From NCBI RefSeq assembly GCF_007183175.1, contig NZ_AP019807.1:1-64000 (forward strand): a stretch of DNA of 64,000 nucleotides, in the 5' to 3' direction. Shown here one piece after another: positions 16,958 through 25,381 of this stretch (position 1 is the first letter of the stretch; each line of letters opens with the position of its first letter). Source of the stretch: Microbulbifer sp. GL-2 (lineage in GTDB: Bacteria > Pseudomonadota > Gammaproteobacteria > Pseudomonadales > Cellvibrionaceae). The notes beneath the pieces are model-generated. The model was not told the DNA's origin. It saw nothing but the letters and a program-made list of their open reading frames with translations, and searched no databases. Made by a program: the position numbers and the translations under genes.

Positions 16958-17766
16958 CTTGGTTTCGGATAATAAGTGCAATTGGTAAGGGAGAGCTCAG
17001 CTGGTAGAGTCGGCACCTCTCCCGACCAAGAGAAAGGCACTGATGAGCTACTACCAACTGAGCGAGAACGAACGATACCAGATTTACAGCTTAAGAAAAG
17101 CCGGACACTCTCAGAAAGCAATAGCAAAATTGTTAGAGAGGCATCCCTCGACGATCAGCCGAGAGCTGCGACGTAATACAGGCTTACGAGGATATCGGCC
17201 AGGACAAGCACACACCCTTGCGGAGCTAAGACGCCAGCAAGCGTATAAGGCACAGAAAGTGACTGATAGCGTGTGGCAACAAATAGATACCCTAACTCGG
17301 AAAGAATTAAGTCCTCAGCAGACTGCAAGCTATTTAAGGAGACATACGGGTGTATCGTTACATCATGAGACGATCTATCAACTTATTTATTTAGATCAGA
17401 CAAATGGTGGAGACTTATACAAGCATCTTAGGGTTGCATCAAAGCCTTATCGCAAGCGCTACGGGAAGTATGATCGACGCGGAAAGATCAAAAACAGAGT
17501 GAGCATAGATGATCGGCCAGCAGTTGTTGATCGGATGAATCGGATAGGTGACTGGGAAGGTGATACCATTATAGGCAAGGGACGTGGCGGAGCTTTGCTG
17601 ACTATGGTTGAACGCAAGACGTTATACACGGTTATTGTTAGATTGACAGGTAAACGATCAGACTTGTTGGCTGAAGCAGCGGTTAGTCATATGGTGAGCA
17701 TCAAAGATAAAATCAAAACAATTACCTTCGACAATGTGATCCTACCCATCAACAACGGACACACTA

Positions 17767-18633
17767 CTAAGCGACTAGTTGTTCCTCAAACGCCTCAGGG
17801 CTGAGATAGCCATTGGCGCTGTGTAGGCGATTTCGATTGTAGTCTATCTCTATATACTCAAATACGGTTTCTCTCATGAGGCGCCTTGTAGGAAAGCGGT
17901 TACCATGGATTGCTTCTACTTTAAGTGAGTGGAAGAATGTTTCTGCACAAGCGTTATCATAGCAATTACCTTTGGCGCTCATGCTGCACCGCAGATCATA
18001 CGCTGTAATTAAAGATTGATAATCTTTAGAGCAATACTGGCTTCCCCTGTCTGTATGCACGATAACATTCGTAGGTTTCTTACGTCGCCATAAAGCCATT
18101 TGAAGGGCGTCACAGACCAATGTAGCCGTCATCGTTTCTGACATCGCCCAACCAATAACCAGCCGACTATATAGGTCTATCACTACAGCCAGATATAACC
18201 AACCTTCTTCCGTTCGTAGGTAGGTAATATCCCCAGCCCATTTCTGATTCGGCGCTTCAGCATTAAAGTTCTGCTCGAGCAAATTTGGAGCTACTGGCAG
18301 ACCATGTTTTGAGTAGGTTGTGGCTTTATATCTCCTGCCTGCTTTAGCCCGTAGGCCCTGTCGATGCATGCTGGCAGCAATTGTTTTCTGGTTATATTTA
18401 CTCCCCTCACTGGCCAACTCCTTCGTCAGACGAGGGGCGCCGCTACGTTCTTTGCTGGCTATAAAGCGCTGCTGTACCAAGCTATCGAGCTGCATTCGGT
18501 ACTGCTGGTACTTGGATTGGTCAGCCGATCTTGACACCCAGTTATAAAAGCCACTGCGAGATACGCCCAATACCTTGGCCATCGCTTTGATGCTGAATTC
18601 ATGCCTGTGCTTTTGCATGAAGGCGTACCTCAT
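17767..18633 (-). CDS. IS3-family transposase OrfB (DDE integrase)
   Basis: This 288-aa protein has the IS3 HTH_21-like N-terminus (FSIKAMAKVLGVSRSGFYNW) and an rve-type catalytic core: Asp in WAGDITYLRTEEGW, Asp in VIVHTDRGSQYCS and Glu in NCYDNACAETFFHSLK, giving the D-D-(35)-E triad. It ends with the usual YIEIDYNRNRLHSANGYLSPEAFE. Its ATG overlaps the stop of OrfA (ATGA), so it may be made by coupling or by frameshifting from OrfA. Confidence 0.95.
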   Translation of the reverse strand: MRYAFMQKHRHEFSIKAMAKVLGVSRSGFYNWVSRSADQSKYQQYRMQLDSLVQQRFIASKERSGAPRLTKELASEGSKYNQKTIAASMHRQGLRAKAGRRYKATTYSKHGLPVAPNLLEQNFNAEAPNQKWAGDITYLRTEEGWLYLAVVIDLYSRLVIGWAMSETMTATLVCDALQMALWRRKKPTNVIVHTDRGSQYCSKDYQSLITAYDLRCSMSAKGNCYDNACAETFFHSLKVEAIHGNRFPTRRLMRETVFEYIEIDYNRNRLHSANGYLSPEAFEEQLVA

Positions 18634-18929
18634 TTCAGGCTCTTTGCAAAGTACGCTGCGGCCTTTTTTAAGATCGCCAGCTCCTCTGCCTGCTCAGCCA
18701 GCTGCCGCTTAAGTCGAGCATTTTCTGTCGCCAGCTCTCTCTCGGCATCCCCTCGGCTCTGATGTAACTGAGCCTTACTTCGCCATCCGTAAATCTGGGA
18801 AGGATGCAACCCAAGCTGTTTAGCGGCAACGCTTACCCCGACCTTGAGCGCCAGTGCCAGAGCATCTTTTCTATACTCATCTGAGTATTGTTTACGAGTG
18901 GTTTTGGTTGGTTTACTTGATCTTGTCAT
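18630..18929 (-). CDS. IS3-family transposase OrfA
   Basis: The 99-aa protein is an HTH_8-type DNA-binding subunit: YSDEYRKDALALALKVGVSVAAKQLGLHPSQIYGWRSK is the helix-turn-helix. A leucine-zipper-like tail (RELATENARLKRQLAEQAEELAILKKAAAYFAK) mediates OrfA/OrfB pairing in this family. It starts about 37 bases inside the right inverted repeat and overlaps OrfB by 4 bases. Confidence 0.93.
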   Translation of the reverse strand: MTRSSKPTKTTRKQYSDEYRKDALALALKVGVSVAAKQLGLHPSQIYGWRSKAQLHQSRGDAERELATENARLKRQLAEQAEELAILKKAAAYFAKSLK

Positions 18930-19348
18930 AGGGCACCTCTGCTGCGTAGTTTATCGCTTAAGAGAGTGTCCGTCGTTGGTGGGTAGGATCAATGGTCTTG
19001 AATTCTCTGGTCATGAAACGATTGCAGAAGGCTTAGACGCTGAAATTTACTTTGCTCATCCATATTCATCCTGGGAGAGAGGGATCAATGAAAATACTAA
19101 CGGCCTCATTCGACAGTATTTCCCAAAGGGTACCGACTTTAATAAAGTAACAGACGAGCAGGTTCAATTTGTAATGGATCGCCTGAATAGTAGACCAAGA
19201 GCGAGTCGGGGTGAAAGATCACCGAATGAATTATTTATAGGGCTGCAAGAAGATCTGCTTGCAGCATAAAGGGGTTGCAGTTATTACTTGAAACCAAGCT
19301 ATTCTATTACACAGAAATTAAAAACAGGCACCACCTTGCAAATGGAAC

Positions 19349-20467
19349 TCACTCATTTAAAATTGTCTTATATTTTGATCTTAATTTCCCCCATGACAAC
19401 CTTAAAAAATTCAGTTTTTCTGAAGCTTCATGCTTATTATGCATTGCAAGACTAGATTTTAGTTTCTCTACTGCATCATCGACTCCAGAATATCTCAGGC
19501 TCTCAGGGTAAAACTCCGGGTAACACTGCTCATCCGGCACCAAGGGGGTACACCCTGCCACTACCGCTTCCATTACCGCTAACCCTTGAAATTCATGATA
19601 TGCCGTTGATATGAAAACATGGCTGTTTTGGAGAGTCTGCCAATAAGTTTCTGTGTCATCCACATAACCCACGACCAGAAGGTTTTGAGCGAACTCCCGT
19701 TTGATCTGCTCGAACTCTTTAGGGCTATTGCGGAAGGATTGGCCCATCATATTCAGAAGGAAATTAATCTTGTTCTTTTTTAGGCCCTGGAGGATTTTAA
19801 GTAGTCGATCAGCGCCCTTATCGTACTCCCAGCGGGCAGCCCAGCTTATTATCAGGACCTCTTTTGGTACTTCTCCCTGGTATCCGTACTCCCAGCGATG
19901 ATTCCAGGAAAAGTCAGCCATGGCTTTATTCTTTTTAAACAGAGAATCTTCAAGAGGAACTGGCAATACTTGTGATTTCTGCTCGAGTTCCTCACAAATC
20001 CCTGGCGGCACGCAATCGGGAAAGCGTTTTAATAACTTGCCTGCTCCATCTATCAAAGTCCGGCGGTTATATTCCGAGTTAAATAACAAAAGATCCCCGG
20101 CCAGCGCGGTATAGATATTAAGCAGTTGTGGCTCAATGGACTGAAAGGCATCTGAGCTTACTGGATAGGCAAATTGATTTTCGTGGAAGTAAACCACCGT
20201 TGGCACCCCCACTAACTCCGGCACCAGTCCACGCAGGGCGCTGAGGTCGGTCATCGAAGTGGCAATAATCAGGTCCCATTCCTGCTTCAGGGATTGCCCA
20301 GCTTCACCCCTGGCCCAGGTAAGGCTATTACCGCGAATACGCCAGCTGAAATAGCGAGGGGGGAGGGTAAGAACTGTCCACTGCCAGTCGGAAAAAGCGG
20401 CAACCAGCCCCTTGCGCCAGCGTTTGTGGCTGTCCGCATCATAGGCTGAGAGCAAGAGAACTTTCAT
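19349..20467 (-). CDS. tRNA-queuosine alpha-mannosyltransferase-like glycosyltransferase (DUF3524)
   Basis: The 372-aa protein opens with MKVLLLSAYDADSHKRWRKG and then TVLTLPPRYFSWRIRGN, the hallmark of the DUF3524 N-terminal domain. That domain is shared with animal GTDC1, the enzyme that mannosylates queuosine in tRNA-Asp. The C-terminal half is a GT-B glycosyltransferase-4-like domain: ISWAARWEYDKGADRLLKIL and the donor-binding segment FQGLAVMEAVVAGCTPLVPDE. I infer that it transfers a sugar to queuosine-34 of a tRNA. The bacterial substrate is inferred from the family only. It is a single gene just beyond the IS30 end, and its stop is about 50 bases from that end. GC content is that of the host core genes. 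Confidence 0.75.
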   Translation of the reverse strand: MKVLLLSAYDADSHKRWRKGLVAAFSDWQWTVLTLPPRYFSWRIRGNSLTWARGEAGQSLKQEWDLIIATSMTDLSALRGLVPELVGVPTVVYFHENQFAYPVSSDAFQSIEPQLLNIYTALAGDLLLFNSEYNRRTLIDGAGKLLKRFPDCVPPGICEELEQKSQVLPVPLEDSLFKKNKAMADFSWNHRWEYGYQGEVPKEVLIISWAARWEYDKGADRLLKILQGLKKNKINFLLNMMGQSFRNSPKEFEQIKREFAQNLLVVGYVDDTETYWQTLQNSHVFISTAYHEFQGLAVMEAVVAGCTPLVPDEQCYPEFYPESLRYSGVDDAVEKLKSSLAMHNKHEASEKLNFLRLSWGKLRSKYKTILNE

Positions 20468-20555
20468 GAGAAACTAAAACAACACAGGTTTGAATTACAG
20501 AGCTGGAAATACATATAACCAGCCCCAGCCCTGAAGGCTTTTTAGGATTAGAATA

Positions 20556-21437
20556 TCAGTCGAAGGAGCGCACATTCATCAGACGAGCAAAAAGGCTGGA
20601 GGTATCCCAGCGGGAGCCGCCGATAGCCTGAACCTCACTATAGAACTGGTCCACTAATGCAGTCACTGGTAACAGAGCGCCGTTACGCTGCGCTTCCTGC
20701 AGGACAATAGCCAGATCTTTGCGCATCCAGTCTACAGCAAACCCATGTTCATACTCCCCTGCCAACATGGTCTCGGAGCGGTTTTCCATCTGCCAGCTCT
20801 GCGCAGCGCCTTTGGAAATTACATCCACAACTTGCTCTGCATTCAGTCCCGACGCCTTAGCAAAGTGCAGACCCTCAGCGAGTCCTTGAACAACTCCGGC
20901 AATACATATCTGATTAACCATCTTGCACAGCTGGCCACTGCCAACCGGCCCCAATAAGGTTACCGCTCGGGCAAAAGTATCTATCAGTGGCTGTATACGC
21001 TGAAAATCTGCCTCCTCACCGCCCACCATAACGGTCAGCACGCCATTTTCAGCACCGGCCTGGCCGCCAGATACTGGCGCATCCAGAAAGCCAACACCCT
21101 TTTCAGCACCAATTGCTGCCAATTCCCGGGCAACATCAGCTGAAGCTGTGGTGTGATCCACTAACAGGCTGCCTTTTTCCATGGATGCAAAAGCGCCCCG
21201 CTCTCCATTTATCACCTCACGTAAATCGCTATCGTTACCTACGCATGTGAATACTACCTCTGCTCCTTTAGCCGCTTCAGCCGGTGTCAGGAAGCTTTCG
21301 CCTTTATATTCCTTCAGCCACTGCTCTGCCCGGCTGGCGGTACGATTGTAAACCCTCACCAGGTGGCCAGCCTTTGCCAGATAGCCGGCCATGGGATAGC
21401 CCATCACCCCCAGACCTATAAACGCTACAGTTGCCAT
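20556..21437 (-). CDS. NAD(P)-dependent beta-hydroxyacid dehydrogenase (3-hydroxyisobutyrate dehydrogenase family)
   Basis: ATG 21437 is chosen over the frame start at 21461: it lies 5 bases after the uppP stop and GGGGG is at ribosome-binding distance. MATVAFIGLGVMGYPMAGYL is the Rossmann dinucleotide motif. FLDAPVSGGQAGAENGVLTVMVGG is the substrate-binding signature, and the catalytic Lys is in GSGQLCKMVNQ. At 293 aa it is full length. Family members oxidise 3-hydroxyisobutyrate or reduce tartronate or succinic semialdehyde; sequence alone does not decide. The downstream position after tsaB-uppP suggests co-transcription with them rather than a shared pathway. Confidence 0.85.
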   Translation of the reverse strand: MATVAFIGLGVMGYPMAGYLAKAGHLVRVYNRTASRAEQWLKEYKGESFLTPAEAAKGAEVVFTCVGNDSDLREVINGERGAFASMEKGSLLVDHTTASADVARELAAIGAEKGVGFLDAPVSGGQAGAENGVLTVMVGGEEADFQRIQPLIDTFARAVTLLGPVGSGQLCKMVNQICIAGVVQGLAEGLHFAKASGLNAEQVVDVISKGAAQSWQMENRSETMLAGEYEHGFAVDWMRKDLAIVLQEAQRNGALLPVTALVDQFYSEVQAIGGSRWDTSSLFARLMNVRSFD

Positions 21438-21442
21438 ATTCG

Positions 21443-22240
21443 TTACCCCCATATCATCCAAATAAGGACCGCACCGAGTATCAGACGATAAATGGCAAAT
21501 GGCGCCATACCGATGCGGCTAATAAACTGCAGGAAAAAATGAATGCATAAATAAGCACTGATAAATGAAAGTACAGTACCCAATAAAATATCACCCCAAG
21601 GCACAGTCTCCAGCGCTAGCAAATCGTAGGTCAATAGCATTGCTGGTAGCGCAATAGCAGGGATCGACATCAAAAAGGAAAAGCGTGCGGCAGCTTCACG
21701 TTTCATTCCGAGCATCAATCCCGCAGTCATAGTAATACCAGAGCGGGAAGTACCGGGGACCAGGGCCAATACTTGAGCCATACCAATCAGTAATGCTTTC
21801 TTCCAGTTAAGCTGGGCTAGTGTCTGGGTACGCACTCCTCGCACATCTGCCCACCAGAGAAGAATGCCGAAACCAATCGTAGTAGTGGCAATAACAGCCG
21901 CTGAACGGAGGTTAGCTTCAATAAAGTCCTTGAATATCAGCCCTACCAAGCCAACAGGTATAGTCGCCAGCACGATCAGCCAAGCAAGCCTGCCTTCATC
22001 TGTAAAGCGCCCCTCAGTAAACCCCCCGAGCCCATCACGGATCAGCACCCAGATATCTTTACGAAAATATGAAACAACCGCAATTAATGAACCAAAGTGC
22101 ACCGCAACGTCAAATGCAAGCCCTTGGTCCTGCCAACCCAGTACCTCTGCAGGCAAAATCAAGTGTGCTGAACTGGAAATAGGTAAAAACTCAGTCAACC
22201 CCTGAATCAGGGCCAACACAACAATTTGAAACGTTTCCAT
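21443..22240 (-). CDS. uppP: Undecaprenyl-diphosphatase
   Basis: The protein removes a phosphate from undecaprenyl diphosphate in the inner membrane, recycling the lipid carrier for peptidoglycan, and confers bacitracin tolerance. METFQIVVLALIQGLTEFLPISSSAHLIL holds the conserved Glu-rich/SSSAH motif, and VPGTSRSGITMTAGLMLG is the PGxSRSGxT motif. About eight hydrophobic segments follow the usual pattern over 265 aa. It starts 3 bases from the tsaB stop and is followed within 5 bases by the dehydrogenase gene. Confidence 0.95.
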   Translation of the reverse strand: METFQIVVLALIQGLTEFLPISSSAHLILPAEVLGWQDQGLAFDVAVHFGSLIAVVSYFRKDIWVLIRDGLGGFTEGRFTDEGRLAWLIVLATIPVGLVGLIFKDFIEANLRSAAVIATTTIGFGILLWWADVRGVRTQTLAQLNWKKALLIGMAQVLALVPGTSRSGITMTAGLMLGMKREAAARFSFLMSIPAIALPAMLLTYDLLALETVPWGDILLGTVLSFISAYLCIHFFLQFISRIGMAPFAIYRLILGAVLIWMIWG

Positions 22241-22243
22241 GAG

Positions 22244-22948
22244 TTACTTCTTTGATCTAATTCTTTGTCGTTTCTGCCAGGTAATCTCGTTGCGGAGATA
22301 CGCCGGCTCCAGCTCTTCTGCAGTCACTACCGCACCAGCCTGATACAGCGGTACAGCCAGCTGGGCAATATCCCGTGCATGAATCAGGATATTTAGGTCA
22401 AGACCGTCCACTTGAGCCCCATTCAGGGCTTCGTAGTGCCAACCCGGGCCAGCGCCATATACAGTTGCTGATATTCCAGATTCCTTCAATGACAGCAGTG
22501 CCTGCTCAGGGTTCTGCACTGCTTCGGGTAGCAGACTCTGGTTAGGCCCATCAGAGGAGTAAACACCCCAGTAAACCTGCTGCATACGGGCATCCAGCAT
22601 TGGTACTATGGGGGCCTCACTCCATTCCGGGTGAGCTCGCCGCGCCCCTAAAGCCAAAGCAGCCAGGCTGGACACCGGCACCACAGGTTTATCAGCAGAA
22701 AAGGCCAACCCCTGCACGCTACTAATTGCGATACGCAACCCTGTAAATGAACCAGGGCCACGACTGACTGCAAAAGCATCCAGCTCCGACAAGGCTAATC
22801 CCGCTTCTGCTAGTACTTCATCCACCATCGGCAGCAATCGACGGGTATGATCGCGCTCCGCCTGCACAAAATGCTCGGAAATCTGGCCACCATTGTAGAG
22901 CGCTACAGAACAGGCGCCAGAAGTAGTATCCAGGGCAAGAATTTTCAC
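22244..22948 (-). CDS. tsaB: tRNA threonylcarbamoyladenosine biosynthesis protein TsaB
   Basis: TsaB is the partner of TsaD and TsaE that transfers threonylcarbamoyl to A37 of ANN-decoding tRNAs. MKILALDTTSGACSVALY is the ASKHA phosphate-1-like strand. VSRGPGSFTGLRIAISSVQGLAF is the family signature. It has 234 residues, the usual length, without the metal-binding His pair of TsaD, as expected. It is first in the tsaB-uppP-dehydrogenase unit. Confidence 0.95.
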   Translation of the reverse strand: MKILALDTTSGACSVALYNGGQISEHFVQAERDHTRRLLPMVDEVLAEAGLALSELDAFAVSRGPGSFTGLRIAISSVQGLAFSADKPVVPVSSLAALALGARRAHPEWSEAPIVPMLDARMQQVYWGVYSSDGPNQSLLPEAVQNPEQALLSLKESGISATVYGAGPGWHYEALNGAQVDGLDLNILIHARDIAQLAVPLYQAGAVVTAEELEPAYLRNEITWQKRQRIRSKK

Positions 22949-23052
22949 AACAATCTCAAACCGGGTAACTGAAAAGAGTGGATTGTGGCACGGTAGCAGG
23001 AGGGAGTCATGTAAATTAGCACAGCGGCAAAACTACGCTACCTAACATAGAA

Positions 23053-23115
23053 AACCCCGGACCATGCCGGGGTTGGCGAAAAGTCTGTTAAGCCCACCAC
23101 AGGGGGTGGGCTTAA
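23053..23115 (-). terminator. Double hairpin after the algP-like gene
   Basis: Just past the algP-like stop (23127) an 11-bp perfect stem (TTAAGCCCACC 23088-23098 with GGTGGGCTTAA 23105-23115) is followed on the minus strand by a second stem (AACCCCGG 23053-23060 with CCGGGGTT 23067-23074) and TTTTC. The second looks like a rho-independent terminator. Confidence 0.75.
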
Positions 23116-23126
23116 GCAAACCTACA

Positions 23127-23945
23127 CTACGCCGCTTTCTTGGGTGGACGACCGCGGCGGGTAGCTCCGGCCTTGGGCGGGCGACCACGACGGGCAGGCG
23201 CCTTCTTAGCCGCTGCAGCTGCTGTAGCCTTTTTAGGGCGTCCGACTCTCTTAGCCGGCTTAGCTGCGGTTGTAGCCTTTTTTGGGCGCCCGACACGCTT
23301 AGCTGGTTTGGCTGCAGTAGCCTTCTTGGGGCGACCCGCTTTTTTCGCAGAACCAGCTTTTTTCGCAGAAGAAGCCTTCTTCACAACCGCTTTCTTGGCT
23401 TTTTGAGCTTCGGCCTTCAACTTGGCAGCTACTTTCTTTTCCAGCGCCTTGGCTTTGGCTGCAGCTTTCTTAGCCGCGGCCTTTATCTTAGCCTCGGCCT
23501 TCTTCTCAGCAGCCTTGATCTTCTTGGCATGAGCCTTTTCCCGAGCCTTCAGCCAGCGCGCTTCAAATGCTTTCAGCGCAGCTGCCAGGTCCTTATCTGC
23601 CTTCCTAGACAGGCTGTCCGCCAGAGTGGATACCTTTTCCTTAGCTACTGCCTCAGCGAGGCGGACCGCGTCCATTGCCTTGGCTTTGGCCAGATCCATC
23701 TTGACCATTGCCAGCTTGGCGCGCAATTCCTTCGCCTTACTATTGGCATTTGCCAATGAAGTCTTAGCCGCTGCCGTATTGCTTTTTTGGGCACGCGCTT
23801 TTGCTTTCGCAACACGATCAAGCTGAGCATCCAGTGACTTGCTCGCCGCATCTACTGCTTTCTGCGTTTTCACGACTACTGCCGACGCTGCAGTCGAACC
23901 AGTTGCCTTCTTAGCACGCGTACTCTTTTTTACTACTCTTGCCAT
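23127..23945 (-). CDS. AlgP-like histone-H1-like protein with AT-hooks
   Basis: I place the start at ATG 23945 (MARVVKKST) because GAGGAGACAAGGG lies just upstream; an in-frame extension to 24029 is low-complexity hydrophobic and unlikely. The first 180 residues are helical and rich in Ala and Lys (coiled-coil in VDAASKSLDAQLDRVAKAKAR). The last 70 are unstructured and hold five GRP cores: AGRPKK, VGRPKK twice, and RRGRPPK twice, each a probable minor-groove AT-hook. It resembles the Pseudomonas alginate regulator AlgP/AlgR3 and other bacterial H1-like nucleoid proteins, but the repeat unit differs from the KPAA repeats of AlgP. Repeated DNA in the 3' half may vary by recombination. Confidence 0.75.
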   Translation of the reverse strand: MARVVKKSTRAKKATGSTAASAVVVKTQKAVDAASKSLDAQLDRVAKAKARAQKSNTAAAKTSLANANSKAKELRAKLAMVKMDLAKAKAMDAVRLAEAVAKEKVSTLADSLSRKADKDLAAALKAFEARWLKAREKAHAKKIKAAEKKAEAKIKAAAKKAAAKAKALEKKVAAKLKAEAQKAKKAVVKKASSAKKAGSAKKAGRPKKATAAKPAKRVGRPKKATTAAKPAKRVGRPKKATAAAAAKKAPARRGRPPKAGATRRGRPPKKAA

Positions 23946-24211
23946 CCCTTGTCTCCTCACAAAAAAGAAGAAGTACATCCAAAAGTGTGCCGGCAGCATT
24001 GCCTGTTTGCTATCGAATAAAAACCGCAATGGGCTGTTTTTATTACTTATGCAGAGCGCCGCACCGCCTATTTCGATACAACTTTATCAAAGTTAATAAA
24101 AATACCCGGCATTGCAAGTAAAAAAGCGAAAAATGAGAAATTTTCCAGGAAAAAAGTATCTTTTTCTTATCAAATTCATCACAAAGGCCTATTTCAGCCC
24201 CCTGATGGAAA

Positions 24212-25210
24212 TTATTTTGGCCCAGGCAACTTATCTTCAACAATTGCAGCGAGCGCTTTAATATGGTCTTCACGCAAATTCAGGGCGGGAATATAACGAA
24301 AGTCACTGCCTCCGGCATCGATAAAATTAGCGCGATTCTCTACCGAAATTTCTTCCAATGTCTCTAAGCAATCTGCCGAAAAAGCCGGACAAATAACATC
24401 AACACTCTTCACTCCCCCCTTACCCCACTCAATAAGCGTTTTGTCCGTATAGGGTTGTAACCATTCCGCTTTACCAAATCGAGACTGGAAAGTAACTTGC
24501 CACTGCTCTCGCTCAATTTGTAATTCTTCTGCCAGAAGTCGGGCAGTTTCAGTGCAATGCCGAAAATAGGGGTCTCCTTTATCAACATTTGCCTTTGGAA
24601 TACCGTGAAAAGACAGCAGCAGTTTTTCTGCTTGCCCCTGTGCCTGCCAGTGCTCCCTGACTGAATTGGCCAGTGATTTTATGTAAAGAGGGTTGTGGTA
24701 ATAATCCCGAATGAGCGAAATATCCGGAATATCGCGACTTTTGCGAAAAATTTGCGCCACTTGATCATAAATTGCAGCAGTGGTTGTGGCCGAATACTGT
24801 GGATACAACGGCAAAACAACAAAGGCTTCACAGCCTTTTTTACGTAAACGATCAATGATCTTACCCAGGCGTGGCTCGCCATAGGTCATCGCGTATTCAA
24901 CCACTATGTCATGGCCATTGTTACACAGGTATTCCTGCAATAACTCTGCTTGACGACGCGTATAGTAGAGAAGTGGCGAACCTTCAACCGGAGCTTCATC
25001 TGCACTGCAATTCCAGATTTCTTCATAGGCAGGCGCAATTCGCTTGGGACGAAACGGCAATATGAAACCGTTTAATATTGCGAGCCACAGTGGGCGAGGT
25101 ATTTCCACTACACGGGGATCGGAAAGAAATTCTTTCAAAAACCGTCTTACCGCTGGCGCAGTCGGCTGCGCAGGGGTGCCCAAATTCATCAAGATTATCG
25201 CGGTGGACAT
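24212..25210 (-). CDS. hemH: Ferrochelatase
   Basis: The enzyme inserts Fe2+ into protoporphyrin IX, the last step of protoheme synthesis. ATG 25210 (MSTAIILMNLGTP) is chosen because this is the conserved N-terminus of the family; the longer frame to 25276 adds non-conserved residues. LLLSFHGIPKANVDKGDPY contains the catalytic His, and VDVICPAFSADCLETLEEI the conserved Glu region. The length of 332 aa is normal. It lies downstream of adk on the same strand but behind a terminator, so it probably has its own promoter. Confidence 0.95.
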   Translation of the reverse strand: MSTAIILMNLGTPAQPTAPAVRRFLKEFLSDPRVVEIPRPLWLAILNGFILPFRPKRIAPAYEEIWNCSADEAPVEGSPLLYYTRRQAELLQEYLCNNGHDIVVEYAMTYGEPRLGKIIDRLRKKGCEAFVVLPLYPQYSATTTAAIYDQVAQIFRKSRDIPDISLIRDYYHNPLYIKSLANSVREHWQAQGQAEKLLLSFHGIPKANVDKGDPYFRHCTETARLLAEELQIEREQWQVTFQSRFGKAEWLQPYTDKTLIEWGKGGVKSVDVICPAFSADCLETLEEISVENRANFIDAGGSDFRYIPALNLREDHIKALAAIVEDKLPGPK

Positions 25211-25335
25211 GCATGGACCCGTCTGAAATACAAATTTGCCAAGAAAAACTGCCGGCAATCTTAACGCTTGAACCAATAACTACAAGAGGAAGGCTTCCCC
25301 AAAAGCCAGTAAAGGACCTTTCCGGAAGATACAAA

Positions 25336-25357
25336 AAAGCCCCCAGAAGGGGGCTTT
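25336..25357 (-). terminator. Rho-independent terminator of adk
   Basis: AAAGCCCCC (25336-25344) and GGGGGCTTT (25349-25357) form a 9-bp stem with a 4-base loop, followed on the minus strand by TTTTTTG. It is 25 bases past the adk stop. Confidence 0.9.
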
Positions 25358-25381
25358 ATAGAGAAACTGTCACCGAAGCGA

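Larger units (their letters stand above)
17737..18991 (-). mobile_element. IS3-family insertion sequence (1255 bp)
   Basis: The ends are 26-base inverted repeats beginning TGATCCTACCC and differing at two positions (17737-17762 and 18966-18991), with the TG...CA tips typical of IS3. The target duplication ATG is visible at 17734-17736 and 18992-18994. Inside are two overlapping minus-strand genes, OrfA and OrfB. All parts look complete, so the element may still be mobile. Confidence 0.93.
17043..19269 (+). pseudogene. IS30-family transposase, split by an IS3-family insertion
   Basis: The 5' part (17043-17736) encodes the helix-turn-helix N-terminus (LSENERYQIYSLRKAGHSQKAIA), the IS30 linker, and the first catalytic Asp in GDWEGDTIIGKG. 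The second Asp is in TFDN at the break. The 3' part (18995-19269) resumes in frame with GLEFSGHETIAEG and holds the catalytic Glu in GINENTNGLIRQYFPKGTDF. Joining 17736 to 18995 restores one 322-codon frame with no other damage, so the gene was intact until the IS3 element entered and the inactivation is recent. Confidence 0.9.
16958..19298 (+). mobile_element. IS30-family element, interrupted by an IS3-family element
   Basis: The ends are a matching pair of imperfect inverted repeats, CTTGGTTTC... at 16958 and its complement ending at 19298 (20 of the outer 24 positions agree by eye). They enclose an IS30-family transposase gene. Without the inserted IS3-family element and its 3-base duplication the element would be 1083 bp, normal for IS30. 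I find no convincing target duplication outside the ends. The leader (about 16986-17030) has a hairpin between GGGAGAG and CTCTCCC with a tRNA-D-arm-like loop. Confidence 0.8.

Noticed and set aside
16985..17030. tRNA-like D-arm (GAGCTCAGCTGGTAGAG)
   Set aside because: It lies in the IS30 leader and the rest of a tRNA (anticodon and T arms, CCA end) is absent; it is part of a simple hairpin.
18844..19269. Plus-strand 141-codon frame across the IS3/IS30 junction
   Set aside because: It merges antisense IS3 sequence with the real 3' half of the IS30 transposase; only 18995-19269 is genuine coding.
23946..24029. Longer N-terminus for the AlgP-like protein
   Set aside because: The added residues (including FFFF) are not conserved, and the ribosome binding site is at 23945.
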